The notes beneath the pieces were generated by a model that worked only from the letters and a program-made list of their open reading frames with translations, did not search any database and had not been told where the DNA came from. This document shows positions 19,678-27,428 of a stretch of DNA of 64,000 bases, piece by piece. Both the position numbers and the translations under genes were made by a program. This stretch comes from Moritella sp. F3. GTDB taxonomy: Bacteria > Pseudomonadota > Gammaproteobacteria > Enterobacterales > Moritellaceae. The stretch is from positions 186,001 through 250,000 of the forward strand of contig NZ_BLRL01000003.1 of assembly GCF_015082335.1 (NCBI RefSeq), written 5' to 3'. Every line of letters begins with the position of its first letter. Position 1 is the stretch's first letter.

Positions 19678-19745
19678 TACGGTAAAGCCACAGGCTATAA
19701 ACCGCTGTATCAGCAATACCAATACCCTAAATAAACTACATTCGT

Positions 19746-19769
19746 CTTAGCGGGCATTACCTCGCTAAG
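19746..19769 (+). repeat. Hairpin between the two hsp20 genes
   Basis: Arms cttagcg and cgctaag with a 10-nt spacer. No T-run follows, so it may be a processing or stabilising hairpin rather than a terminator between two genes that are probably co-transcribed. Confidence 0.4.
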
Positions 19770-19858
19770 CTGTAACTCCGAGTACCTTTAAAAAAGGCTT
19801 GGCTATATAAGTGCTGCTCAGCAGGCTTATCGTTATCTATTGTTTGAGGAAAATAGAC

Positions 19859-20356
19859 ATGACTACAATGACAAAATTTGATTTCGCTCCCCTATATCGC
19901 CACGCAGTTGGCTTCGATCGTTTTGCTAATATGGCGCAAAAGCTGGTAGAAAAGCAGTTAATCGAACAGCAATTGATAGACAAAGCACGACCTGAAAAAA
20001 CAGACCGCAAGGTGATTAAGGCGTCGGCAGAAGCCAATTATCCACGCTACAACATTAGCCAAACGGGTGAAACCGATTACCAAATTACGCTGGCGTTAGC
20101 GGGTTTCTCACTCGAGGAAATGGATATAACCGTGACAGCCAATGAATTGGTGATTACCGGTGAAAAATTGCCCGTTGAACAAACGTCTACGCTTTTACAC
20201 CAGGGGATTAATCAAGCTAATTTCAGCCGTAAATTTGCATTAGCTGATCACGTACACGTCGTGAGTGCAGATATGCATCAAGGGCTGCTAACGATTAATT
20301 TAAATCGTGAAATACCTGAAGCATTACAGCCACGTAAGATAACTATTGGCCGTTAA
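19859..20356 (+). CDS. Small heat-shock protein, IbpA-like (Hsp20), copy 2
   Basis: A 165-residue paralog of the preceding gene, starting MTTMTKFDFAPLYRHAVGF behind GAGGAAAATAGAC. Compared with copy 1 it carries an inserted, charged and Gln-rich segment (about residues 25-55) between the IbpA-like head and the alpha-crystallin domain. The domain has YNISQTGETDYQITLALAGF and GLLTINL, with KPRK replaced by QPRK near the end. Like E. coli IbpA/IbpB, the pair may co-assemble; that is inference. A strong terminator follows. Confidence 0.9.
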   Translation: MTTMTKFDFAPLYRHAVGFDRFANMAQKLVEKQLIEQQLIDKARPEKTDRKVIKASAEANYPRYNISQTGETDYQITLALAGFSLEEMDITVTANELVITGEKLPVEQTSTLLHQGINQANFSRKFALADHVHVVSADMHQGLLTINLNREIPEALQPRKITIGR

Positions 20357-20403
20357 CATTCGAGCATAAAAGCCGTTCATATAACGCAGTTTTAAACACC
20401 CTG

Positions 20404-20431
20404 AAGCGCATCAATCTTGATGCGCTTTTTT
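20404..20431 (+). terminator. Terminator after the hsp20 pair
   Basis: An 11-bp stem (aagcgcatcaa / ttgatgcgctt) is followed by a T-run and lies 48 bp after the stop of hsp20 copy 2. Confidence 0.9.
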
Positions 20432-20554
20432 GTTATTTAATTTTTGTGCGTCGATAAAATTTATTCATCGTCACGACAAAAAGAACTCATTTGCCAAACC
20501 TCGTCCCAAAGCGTTTAATCGCATTCTTTCGCGACTAAAAGGGGATAGGCGGAA

Positions 20555-21583
20555 ATGACATTTTCTCAACGATTACGTCAGAATTTAAATCTTTGGTTTT
20601 GTTCGATTAAAGTGTTACGACCTTATAAACAGCAATCGACTCCCGGTGCTGTTTTATTAGGTGTCGCTGCGGATGGTCGATTCCCGAGTAATGTTGTTGC
20701 GGATAACAGTGTCGTTAACCTGCTATCAAAACCTGGTGGCTTAGAAAGTATTGCCCGAAGTGTTATGCATGCGGCATTCACCAAAACCAATATACCGGTT
20801 TATAACGCGGGTATGCTCGATGATATCGACGGTTTTGATGATTTGGATGTCGATGATATTCAACTGGAGCAATACCTAAAAGTGCTGGTGTATTTAATGG
20901 CGGGTCATTTCCCTATTACGATAGGCAGTGCAGATTCCATTTCAATCGCGAACTATCAAGCGTTATCAGCGCATTTATATCAACAGCAATACCATCAGCA
21001 CCAGCATAATAAGTGGTATGGCAGTGAGTATGTCGCGGGTAATAACAAAATTGGTATTATCAATTTCGACCCCAACTTTGAGTTGCGGTTAACACCGTCT
21101 CCTAAGCTGGATTCTGCATTTAATGCAGTGAATCAATATTGCTTAGAGACATTTAGAATTTTTAATTATTTAGGATTAGGCATTTGTAAACGCACAAACT
21201 CTGCAGACACGTTTGAGTATGCAAAACAGCTCGGTTGTGATTGGTTATTGGATAAACACATGAGTACGACTCATCGTGAACTTATTGAAGAAACCTTAGA
21301 ACGATTCATTGAGCAAGTAGACCATATTCATTTAAGTGTCGATTTAGCGGTTATTTATGAGCAAGTACTAGAGTCTAAGGATAGTCATTTACATTCAAGT
21401 CAGACTCAGGGCATTAGTCTTGAGATACTGATTTTTGCGTTAAAGATTATCGCGCGCAGTGGCAAACTGAAAATGCTCGATATTGTCACGCTAAACCCAG
21501 AACTGGATTACAGCCATAAAACCGCTGCTTATGTGTCATCGGTTATCTGTCCGGTATTACAACACCTGAAGGTATCGAGTTAA
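20555..21583 (+). CDS. Arginase/formimidoylglutamase-superfamily protein, metal site degenerate
   Basis: A 342-residue protein with the ureohydrolase fold pattern, but with most Mn-ligand positions replaced. The usual GGxHS strand is GSADS (124-128, Asp at the His position). The usual DAHxD is DPNFE (172-176), losing His and the second Asp. The usual SxDxD is SVDLA (261-265), keeping one Asp. The C-terminal DvvExNP-like motif reads DIVTLNP. About two of six ligands remain, so arginase-type hydrolysis is unlikely, and a binding or scaffold role is possible. It lies 91 bp before rimK on the same strand. No hut genes are near. Confidence 0.75.
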   Translation: MTFSQRLRQNLNLWFCSIKVLRPYKQQSTPGAVLLGVAADGRFPSNVVADNSVVNLLSKPGGLESIARSVMHAAFTKTNIPVYNAGMLDDIDGFDDLDVDDIQLEQYLKVLVYLMAGHFPITIGSADSISIANYQALSAHLYQQQYHQHQHNKWYGSEYVAGNNKIGIINFDPNFELRLTPSPKLDSAFNAVNQYCLETFRIFNYLGLGICKRTNSADTFEYAKQLGCDWLLDKHMSTTHRELIEETLERFIEQVDHIHLSVDLAVIYEQVLESKDSHLHSSQTQGISLEILIFALKIIARSGKLKMLDIVTLNPELDYSHKTAAYVSSVICPVLQHLKVSS

Positions 21584-21598
21584 TTTAGTACATTGTTG

Positions 21599-21626
21599 AC
21601 TGCTAGTGGTGTTAATCGCTAGCAGT
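21599..21626 (+). repeat. Hairpin between the arginase-like gene and rimK
   Basis: Arms actgctag and ctagcagt with a 12-nt loop, and no T-run. It does not look like a strong terminator, so co-transcription with rimK remains possible. Confidence 0.4.
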
Positions 21627-21674
21627 TAAGAGCAATTATTAAGTGTTATTAAAAGTTAAATTAGAGAAAGTAGA

Positions 21675-22580
21675 ATGAAAATAGCCGTTTTATCGCAAGG
21701 CCCAACGTTATACTCAACACGCCGTATTGTGGAAACTTGTTTCGAGCATGGGCATGAGCCTGTGGTGATTGATGTATTACGTTGTTATATGAATATTAAC
21801 GACACCAAACCTTCTATTCACTTTGATGGTAAAAGTTTAGAAGGGTTTGATGCGGTGATCCCCCGTATTGGTACGGACGTTAGTTTTTATGGTTGTGCGG
21901 TATTGCGCCAGTTTGAAATGATGGGGGTGTTTACGATAAACCCATCATTAGCGATTACGCGTTCACGAGATAAATTACAATCGCTGCAGTTGCTAAGCCA
22001 AAGAAATATAGGCATGCCAGTGACTGGATTTGCTAATTCACCAACAGATATCCCTGATGTGATCAGTTTGGTGGGCGGTGCGCCTTTAGTGATTAAACTA
22101 TTGGAAGGTACGCAGGGAATTGGTGTGGTACTGGCAGAAACCAGTCAAGCTGCTGAGAGTGTGTTAGAGGCGTTTATGGGCATGAAAGCGAACATACTTG
22201 TGCAAGAGTATATCAAGGAATCGAAAGGCGCTGATATTCGCTGTTTTGTGATTGGTGATGAAGTTGTTGCAGCGATGAAACGTCAGGCACCAGAAGGCGA
22301 ATTTAGATCGAACCTGCATCGCGGTGGTCATGCTTGCCAGATTGATATCACTCCTGAAGAGCGTGACACCGCGATAGCAGCAACACAAGCGATGGGGTTG
22401 AAAGTAGCGGGTGTTGATTTGTTACGTTCTGAGCGTGGTCCATTGATCATGGAGGTTAATTCATCACCTGGGCTGGAAGGTATTGAGCATGCTACCGATA
22501 TTAATATTGCTAAGTTGATCATTACTTATATCGAAGATAGTGTAGAAAAGGGTATAGCAGAGAGAGTAGAAAAAGTGTGA
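21675..22580 (+). CDS. rimK: Ribosomal protein S6--L-glutamate ligase RimK
   Basis: A 301-residue ATP-grasp enzyme that adds glutamate residues to the C-terminus of ribosomal protein S6, and can form poly-glutamate. The N-terminal [20 protein letters not shown], the central [11 protein letters not shown], the ATP-grasp loop [11 protein letters not shown], the [15 protein letters not shown] strand and the Mg-binding [12 protein letters not shown] all match RimK. Length fits E. coli RimK (300). RimB/RimA partner genes are absent from the neighbourhood. The degenerate arginase-like protein upstream is its only close neighbour. Confidence 0.95.
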   Translation: MKIAVLSQGPTLYSTRRIVETCFEHGHEPVVIDVLRCYMNINDTKPSIHFDGKSLEGFDAVIPRIGTDVSFYGCAVLRQFEMMGVFTINPSLAITRSRDKLQSLQLLSQRNIGMPVTGFANSPTDIPDVISLVGGAPLVIKLLEGTQGIGVVLAETSQAAESVLEAFMGMKANILVQEYIKESKGADIRCFVIGDEVVAAMKRQAPEGEFRSNLHRGGHACQIDITPEERDTAIAATQAMGLKVAGVDLLRSERGPLIMEVNSSPGLEGIEHATDINIAKLIITYIEDSVEKGIAERVEKV

Positions 22581-22657
22581 TAAGTAATTGAAATAAATAT
22601 AAGGTTGCTCGTTATGCATAGCGATTAGCTATTATTAATCGTGAGTCGCTACTATAG

Positions 22658-22692
22658 GTAATATCCACTGCCATAATTAGGGTGGATATTAC
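22658..22692. terminator. Inverted repeat between convergent rimK and DUF413 copy 2
   Basis: An 11-bp exact stem (gtaatatccac / gtggatattac) with a 13-nt loop lies between two convergent stops. It lacks a clear T-run on either strand. It may still terminate or block both transcripts. Confidence 0.5.
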
Positions 22693-22712
22693 TATTTACG
22701 TAGCGTTTCCTG

Positions 22713-23099
22713 TCACAAATCGAACTCTAAATTTCCGTATTCATCATCATCGTCGTTATTTTCTTCTTCAATGTTTACTGTTAGATCTGAATCATCACGT
22801 GCCGTCGTTGCACGTTTGGATTTCGCTCGCCTGGTCGAGTTGTCATCGAAACGCGTGATTTTGCTGTTGTATTTACGCCAGCATCGAGAAAAGTGCGAAG
22901 TGATCGGGACCTCACCATCTAATTCCGCCAAGAAATAGTATTCCGCGGCAGTGAGTGGCAGCAAGCTACCTTCTTGTAATTGACGCATGGTTAAACCATA
23001 GCTTTCTAGCATGGTCGTTTCTTCGGAACTGAAACTATTATTGGCGTTAAAGCCAGCAGGAAAATGTAATTCGTCTAAGAATACACCCATATTTCTCAT
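22713..23099 (-). CDS. DUF413 (MaoP/YifE) family protein, copy 2
   Basis: A 128-residue paralog of the gene at 18480-18857. The DUF413 core is nearly the same: FLDELHFPAGF, YGLTMRQLQEGSLLPLT, AELDGE and CWRKYNSKI. The tail is different: basic (RRAKSKRATTARDD), then strongly acidic with a run of Asp/Glu. The start follows GAGGTCAATAAA. A divergently transcribed small protein gene starts 168 bp away. Function is inferred only by homology to E. coli MaoP. Confidence 0.82.
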   Translation of the reverse strand: MRNMGVFLDELHFPAGFNANNSFSSEETTMLESYGLTMRQLQEGSLLPLTAAEYYFLAELDGEVPITSHFSRCWRKYNSKITRFDDNSTRRAKSKRATTARDDSDLTVNIEEENNDDDDEYGNLEFDL

Positions 23100-23266
23100 T
23101 TTATTGACCTCATCATTTTTTGCAGATAATCGTTTAGTTTTTACGACTTGTACAACAAAAAAATTTGCTAATGACGATGAAAAGATCGATTTATGTTTTT
23201 GCCTGAGAAGGTGTAGTATTTGTATCTGGTGTAGTGCATCAACACCTTCATATTAAGGAAAATGCA

Positions 23267-23422
23267 GTGGCTAAATTAGATCTTAAATTTAAAAAAAAAC
23301 CAGTCTTTAGATTTGATGATGATAATGAGGTAGGTATTGAAATACGTAAGCAAGAGCAGCGTTCACGACGTGACTCACGTAAAGCGAGAAAAGAAATGGA
23401 TGACCACAGTTTTATCCATTAA
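23267..23422 (+). CDS. Small highly charged protein of unknown family
   Basis: A 51-residue protein starting at GTG behind AAGGAAAATGCA. It opens AKLDLKFKKKPVFRFDDDNE and has a C-terminal half crowded with Arg/Lys/Glu (KQEQRSRRDSRKARKEMDD). No signal peptide or membrane segment is seen. The composition suggests a nucleic-acid or ribosome-binding protein, which is inference. It is divergent from DUF413 copy 2. A stem-loop follows its stop. The alternative ATG at 23234 lacks a ribosome site. Confidence 0.6.
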   Translation: MAKLDLKFKKKPVFRFDDDNEVGIEIRKQEQRSRRDSRKARKEMDDHSFIH

Positions 23423-23450
23423 TACAAGACAGGTTGAGTGAAGTTCATCA

Positions 23451-23483
23451 GCGCTTTAGTAGTTTGAACCCCTGCTGAAGCGC
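23451..23483 (+). terminator. Stem-loop after the small charged protein
   Basis: A 12-bp stem including three G-T pairs (gcgctttagtag / ctgctgaagcgc), followed by gatgtttt. It is a weak but plausible terminator. Confidence 0.5.
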
Positions 23484-23562
23484 GATGTTTTGCTATTGTT
23501 TTAACTAAAGCGTCGACAAAATTAAGCCATTAACTAAGTTAATCGGTCGACTAAATTATCAA

Positions 23563-24408
23563 TTAAATTAAGCTATCGAAAGCCGCCATGGTTGAGTCAC
23601 ACTTGATTACACGTCCATGACCTTGACCTTTTGTCGCAATTAAATTGATATTGCTGGTTGTATTCGCTGCTGATTCTGACGTGGTGAAATCGGCAAATCT
23701 ATCACGTTTATCATGAACGATCGTTGTCGCATGTTGGCGAGATATTAGTTTTTGATACGGGTTTATTGTATCTAAACTGTATTCATACTTATCTTCAATA
23801 TGCGTGATCATAGCGCCGAATAGTTTCATTGAATAACCTGATTTACCCACCATTTCATATAAGTTATCAACGTAATTAAGTACCGGTGCAATTAATAATA
23901 ATGGCAGGGAGTCTACTTTGGGGTGACGGCTTTCCAGTACGGATGCAGACCCCATACTGTGGGCAATAATACCTGCCACATCATCGACGTTATCAATCAA
24001 CTCATCAAAAGCTTGTACAAAAGCGGGTAGGTGAGCATGACGACCTTCGCTCTGTCCGTGAGCTGGGTGATCATAAGCTAGCGCTGTAAAGCCTTGTGCA
24101 GCGATGTGCTCCATTAATGGAAAGAATTGGCTTGCACTACCAGACCAGCCATGACTTAAGATCCAAACTGGACCATTACCCATTTGGTACGTATTTAAAC
24201 GACCTTCAGAGGTCAAATGGGTCGAGCGTAATAGCCCTTCTGGATCATCGCTGTTTGACGTACTACGTACTGGCGTAAGTAATAAGTTACGCGCTGTTTT
24301 CAGTGCGTGCTTCGGTGCGATACTGTGATGTAATCGTGTGCCGATATTGATCATGCTACGACGTATAGTAAACTTGCCACGGGTATTAAAATAAATGTTA
24401 CTGCTCAT
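23563..24408 (-). CDS. Alpha/beta hydrolase under a TetR-type operator
   Basis: A 281-residue alpha/beta-hydrolase: oxyanion motif SHGWSGSASQFF, a DHPAHGQSEG strand, nucleophile elbow AHSMGS, and a candidate catalytic His in GQGHGRVI near the end. There is no signal peptide. The substrate is unknown. TAGGAG six bases before the ATG supports the start. A 14-bp palindromic site 30 bp upstream is shared with the promoter of the adjacent TetR gene, so it is probably a direct target of that repressor. Confidence 0.82.
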   Translation of the reverse strand: MSSNIYFNTRGKFTIRRSMINIGTRLHHSIAPKHALKTARNLLLTPVRSTSNSDDPEGLLRSTHLTSEGRLNTYQMGNGPVWILSHGWSGSASQFFPLMEHIAAQGFTALAYDHPAHGQSEGRHAHLPAFVQAFDELIDNVDDVAGIIAHSMGSASVLESRHPKVDSLPLLLIAPVLNYVDNLYEMVGKSGYSMKLFGAMITHIEDKYEYSLDTINPYQKLISRQHATTIVHDKRDRFADFTTSESAANTTSNINLIATKGQGHGRVIKCDSTMAAFDSLI

Positions 24409-24437
24409 GGTAAACTCCTAAAATAACACCCTTTAAT

Positions 24438-24451
24438 CGAACGGTCGTGCT
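24438..24451. promoter_or_regulatory. TetR-type operator upstream of the hydrolase
   Basis: The sequence CGAACGGTCGTGCT is the inverse of the site in front of the TetR gene (13 of 14 bases). The core is an imperfect palindrome, ACG-N2-CGT. It lies 30 bp before the hydrolase start. Confidence 0.7.
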
Positions 24452-24523
24452 ATTTATATTGTATTTTAAAGGCGTTGCCGCCCATTCGTTATTATTTCTA
24501 GTCGTCATTACGGTGGCGAAGTG

Positions 24524-25111
24524 TTATTGCCACTGCTTATATAGCTGCTTGACGCCTTGCCAAAATAGTGTGCGTTCATCATTTTCAAGTTCAATGGAAT
24601 GGAACAGGTGACTACTTAAATACAAGCCGTAAAATTGAAACACGGCTTGTCTGGGAATTAAGTCTTCACGAAATAAACCACTTTGTTGGCCTTTACTAAT
24701 TTGTATTTCTAAATAACTGATCCACGTGTGCAGTTGCTTACGTAATGTTTGCTGCAGAATATCTTGGCTACAATTACTTTCTTTCCAAGCGTCCATAAAC
24801 ATGCAACTGCCTTGAAATGAGTGATTCCAGTCTAACCAGTGATGTAGGAGTGATTGTAAGCGTGTACTAACATCGCTATGCTGCTCACGTCTAACCGCAA
24901 TAATCACCCGTTCATTAAAGCATTCACCGGCGTATTCGATCACTGCGACTTGCAGGTTTTCTTTGGAATTAAAATGCGAGAATAAGCCACTTTTAGACAT
25001 GCCACAGGATTTGGCAAGCACACCAATCGTTAAACTCTCTAGCCCCGTTTCACTAGCGATAGTGAAGGCTATATTGAGGATATGTTCGCGTGTTATACGG
25101 CCTTTACTCAT
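24524..25111 (-). CDS. TetR/AcrR-family transcriptional regulator
   Basis: A 195-residue regulator. The N-terminal helix-turn-helix (about residues 25-50) contains IGVLAKSCGMSKSGLFSHFN, a standard TetR recognition helix. The C-terminal ligand domain has the TetR_C motif KQLHTWISYLEIQISKGQQSG. It probably represses itself and the downstream hydrolase through the two matching palindromes. The gap of 115 bp to the hydrolase contains the second operator. The inducing ligand is unknown. Confidence 0.9.
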   Translation of the reverse strand: MSKGRITREHILNIAFTIASETGLESLTIGVLAKSCGMSKSGLFSHFNSKENLQVAVIEYAGECFNERVIIAVRREQHSDVSTRLQSLLHHWLDWNHSFQGSCMFMDAWKESNCSQDILQQTLRKQLHTWISYLEIQISKGQQSGLFREDLIPRQAVFQFYGLYLSSHLFHSIELENDERTLFWQGVKQLYKQWQ

Positions 25112-25153
25112 GACTATCTCTTGGGCTTGTTTGTATCAATGAAAAACATTTTT

Positions 25154-25167
25154 AGCACGACCGTTCT
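25154..25167. promoter_or_regulatory. TetR-type operator upstream of the TetR gene
   Basis: AGCACGACCGTTCT is an imperfect palindrome (five of seven base pairs symmetric). It lies 43 bp before the tetR start and 52 bp before a small divergent reading frame. The same site, inverted, is in front of the hydrolase. Confidence 0.7.
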
Positions 25168-25219
25168 TTTAATGCTAGCGGATGATTAATAATAGCTATA
25201 AAATATAACTAAGGGGGTA

Positions 25220-25330
25220 GTGGTGGAGCCTGTAAAAGCAGTAACTGTTGCTGTCACGGAAGCCATTTCTGTTATCGGCTATGTTTCGGCAGGGCGAACG
25301 GTGTTATTTATCCTGGTCGATTATGGTTAA
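25220..25330 (+). CDS. Possible small protein, divergent from tetR
   Basis: A 36-codon frame starting at GTG, five bases after AAGGGGG, and ending TAA. The product is largely hydrophobic in its second half (ISVIGYVSAGRTVLFILV), so it could be a single-pass membrane peptide. It lies just beyond the tetR operator. Small size and lack of homology knowledge make this uncertain. The rest of the 372-bp gap to the carboxypeptidase gene shows nothing else. Confidence 0.35.
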   Translation: MVEPVKAVTVAVTEAISVIGYVSAGRTVLFILVDYG

Positions 25331-25483
25331 CGCAGTGCAAATAGGAGTTCTTTTGTGCTGATTTTTGTTAAAACATGGAAATTAAATAAGGTATTTAGTG
25401 TTATTAATCAGGATCCACTCTACACAGTTACACTGGGATCGTTTATGCTTAAGTTAATTTTAAAAGTAAATTAAGGAAGTCGT

Positions 25484-26611
25484 ATGCGGATCACCGCCAA
25501 TTTTGATGCTGGTAATATTGAAGTTATTAATTTAGATGACAAAAATGATGTTCAACTTGCGATCCGCCCGGACGTAGGTGAAGAGTTTTTCCAATGGTTT
25601 AACTTCCGTGTTGAAGGTGTAGTCGGTGAGCAATATACACTGAATATTCTTAATGCTGGTGAAGCGGCTTATCTAGAAGGTTGGGAAAATTACCAAGCAG
25701 TAGCATCGTATGATCGCCAGCACTGGTTCCGTATTCCGACTTTCTATAAAGAAGGTAAATTAACGATCATTGCCGATATGGATTGTGAGTCAATGCAAAT
25801 TGCTTACTTCGCCCCGTATAGCTATGAACGTCATCAAGACTTACTAGCGGCAGTGCAAATGCACCCATTAGTAAGCTTAGAACACCTTGGTGAAACGATT
25901 GATAAGCGTGATTTAACGCTTGTTAAAATAGGTGATGGCGCTGAAGGTAAACGTAATATCTGGATCACTGCACGTCAGCACCCAGGTGAAACAATGGCTG
26001 AATGGTTAGTTGATGGCCTAATGCATAGCTTACTTGATAGTGACAACCCAACGGGTAAAGCATTATTAGACAAAGCTAACTTCTATATCGTACCAAATAT
26101 GAACCCAGATGGCAGCGCACGTGGTCATCTGCGTACGAATGCACTTGGTGTAAACCTTAACCGTGAATGGTTAAACCCAAGCCTAGAAAAAAGCCCTGAA
26201 GTATTCCATACCATCAATAAGATGAAAGAAACTGGCGTTGATTTATTCTATGATGTACATGGCGATGAAGCACTACCGTTTGTATTCTTAGCGGGCTCTC
26301 AAGGTACACCAAGTTATAACGACAGATTAGCTAAATTACGTGATCGTTTTTCTGAAGTATTCTTACTAGCAAGTGCTGACTTCCAAGCTGAAATTGGTTA
26401 TGAAGTTGATGCACCTGGTACTGCAAACATGACTGTTGCGACTAACTGGGTGGCTGAAGAGTTTGATTGCCTAGCAAATACAATGGAAATGCCATTTAAA
26501 GACAATGATAACTTGTCTGATCCTATCATGGGTTGGTCACCAGAGCGCTCTATTAAGCTTGGTGAAGCATCATTGGTAGCTATGCTAGCTGTGGTTGACG
26601 ATTTACGTTAA
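25484..26611 (+). CDS. M14-family zinc carboxypeptidase (cytosolic carboxypeptidase-like)
   Basis: A 375-residue soluble protein. An N-terminal beta-rich domain of about 110 residues, typical of CCP-type M14 peptidases, precedes the catalytic domain. Zinc ligands are visible as HPGE (His166, Glu169) and VHGDE (His259). The catalytic Glu is in NTMEMPF (Glu335), and the substrate-binding part contains NMNPDGSARGHLRTNALGVN. It has no signal peptide, so it acts in the cytoplasm, possibly on peptide or side-chain glutamates. AAGGAAG precedes the start. A (TTGC)6 repeat and a terminator follow. Confidence 0.9.
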   Translation: MRITANFDAGNIEVINLDDKNDVQLAIRPDVGEEFFQWFNFRVEGVVGEQYTLNILNAGEAAYLEGWENYQAVASYDRQHWFRIPTFYKEGKLTIIADMDCESMQIAYFAPYSYERHQDLLAAVQMHPLVSLEHLGETIDKRDLTLVKIGDGAEGKRNIWITARQHPGETMAEWLVDGLMHSLLDSDNPTGKALLDKANFYIVPNMNPDGSARGHLRTNALGVNLNREWLNPSLEKSPEVFHTINKMKETGVDLFYDVHGDEALPFVFLAGSQGTPSYNDRLAKLRDRFSEVFLLASADFQAEIGYEVDAPGTANMTVATNWVAEEFDCLANTMEMPFKDNDNLSDPIMGWSPERSIKLGEASLVAMLAVVDDLR

Positions 26612-26612
26612 T

Positions 26613-26636
26613 TTGCTTGCTTGCTTGCTTGCTTGC
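26613..26636 (+). repeat. Tetranucleotide repeat (TTGC)6
   Basis: Six exact TTGC copies begin one base after the carboxypeptidase stop codon. They cannot change its frame unless the stop is lost. It is a potential slipped-strand site. Confidence 0.9.
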
Positions 26637-26665
26637 GTTACGTGAGTAGATAATACTGACGGTAT

Positions 26666-26707
26666 AAGCCCGTGAACGACAGTTAACACTGTTTCACGGG
26701 CTTTTTT
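26666..26707 (+). terminator. Terminator after the M14 carboxypeptidase
   Basis: An 11-bp stem (aagcccgtgaa / ttcacgggctt), a 16-nt loop with an inner acagttaacactgt palindrome, then a T-run. Confidence 0.9.
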
Positions 26708-26839
26708 ATATCTGGGATTTACATTAAACGTGTTTTTGTGAACCTAATCAGCTTGTTGAATAAATCAACGTGGCCTAAATCGCAGATGTAGTCATATACT
26801 GGTTAATAGTTGATAAGGTTTAGTGAAGGATATGGGGTT

Positions 26840-27112
26840 ATGTTACAAGAAGGTAATCAGATCATAGTACATGGTAGGGTACAAATGGTCGGTTTTCGTT
26901 ATGCTACGGTACAACAAGCACTGCAGCTTGGTCTGACTGGACACGCTATCAATCTAAACAATGGTGATGTCGAAGTGCAGGTATTTGGTGACAAGGTTGA
27001 CCGAGATAAGTTGATTTTATGGTTAAGGGAGGGACCTGATTCTGCGCAGGTTGATGCATTAGAGATTAGCGCGCTGGAATATCGAGCATTAGCCAGTTTT
27101 ACTCAAGGTTAG
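26840..27112 (+). CDS. acyP: Acylphosphatase
   Basis: A 90-residue enzyme that hydrolyses acyl-phosphates such as acetyl- or carbamoyl-phosphate. The signature GRVQMVGFR carries the catalytic Arg, and the Asn is in INLNNGDVEVQVFG. Length is exactly that of the family. The ATG at 26840 is chosen; an upstream in-frame TTG at 26810 would add an unusual ten residues. Convergent with the alkyltransferase-like gene, 9 bp apart. Confidence 0.9.
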   Translation: MLQEGNQIIVHGRVQMVGFRYATVQQALQLGLTGHAINLNNGDVEVQVFGDKVDRDKLILWLREGPDSAQVDALEISALEYRALASFTQG

Positions 27113-27121
27113 TTAAACCAT

Positions 27122-27427
27122 CTAGCTCGTTACTATTCTGTAGGTTCTTAGCGAAATTGACCCGTGTGCAGAGAGTAGAATACCTTCAGCAGCAAGTTGT
27201 TGCCGTTGATAATCCCCCCGTTCACCTTGCAGGGATATTTTACCCTGGCTATTCACAATGCGATACCAAGGTAATTTCGTATCGGCTGGTAAGTTACTCA
27301 GTATTTTACCAACCTGACGCGCGTGACTTGGCATGCCTGCTAACTTAGCTATATCACCATAAGTGGCAACCTTACCGACAGGTACTTGATAGACAAAAGC
27401 AAATACCTGTTGAGTAAAATCATTCAC
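27122..27427 (-). CDS. Alkyltransferase-like protein (ATL, MGMT C-terminal fold)
   Basis: A 101-residue DNA-binding protein related to O6-methylguanine methyltransferase. The reactive Cys of the PCHR motif is replaced by Trp (PWYRIV, Trp54), the mark of ATL proteins. These recognise alkylated guanine and hand it to nucleotide excision repair rather than repairing it. The helix-turn-helix with YGDIAKLAGMPSHARQVG is intact. It starts at GTG, one base after the stop of the chemoreceptor gene, so it is probably translated from the same mRNA. Confidence 0.9.
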   Translation of the reverse strand: MNDFTQQVFAFVYQVPVGKVATYGDIAKLAGMPSHARQVGKILSNLPADTKLPWYRIVNSQGKISLQGERGDYQRQQLAAEGILLSAHGSISLRTYRIVTS

Positions 27428-27428
27428 A

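Noticed and set aside
26613-26636. Repeat considered as CRISPR
   Set aside because: Simple tetranucleotide tandem with no spacers or long repeats.
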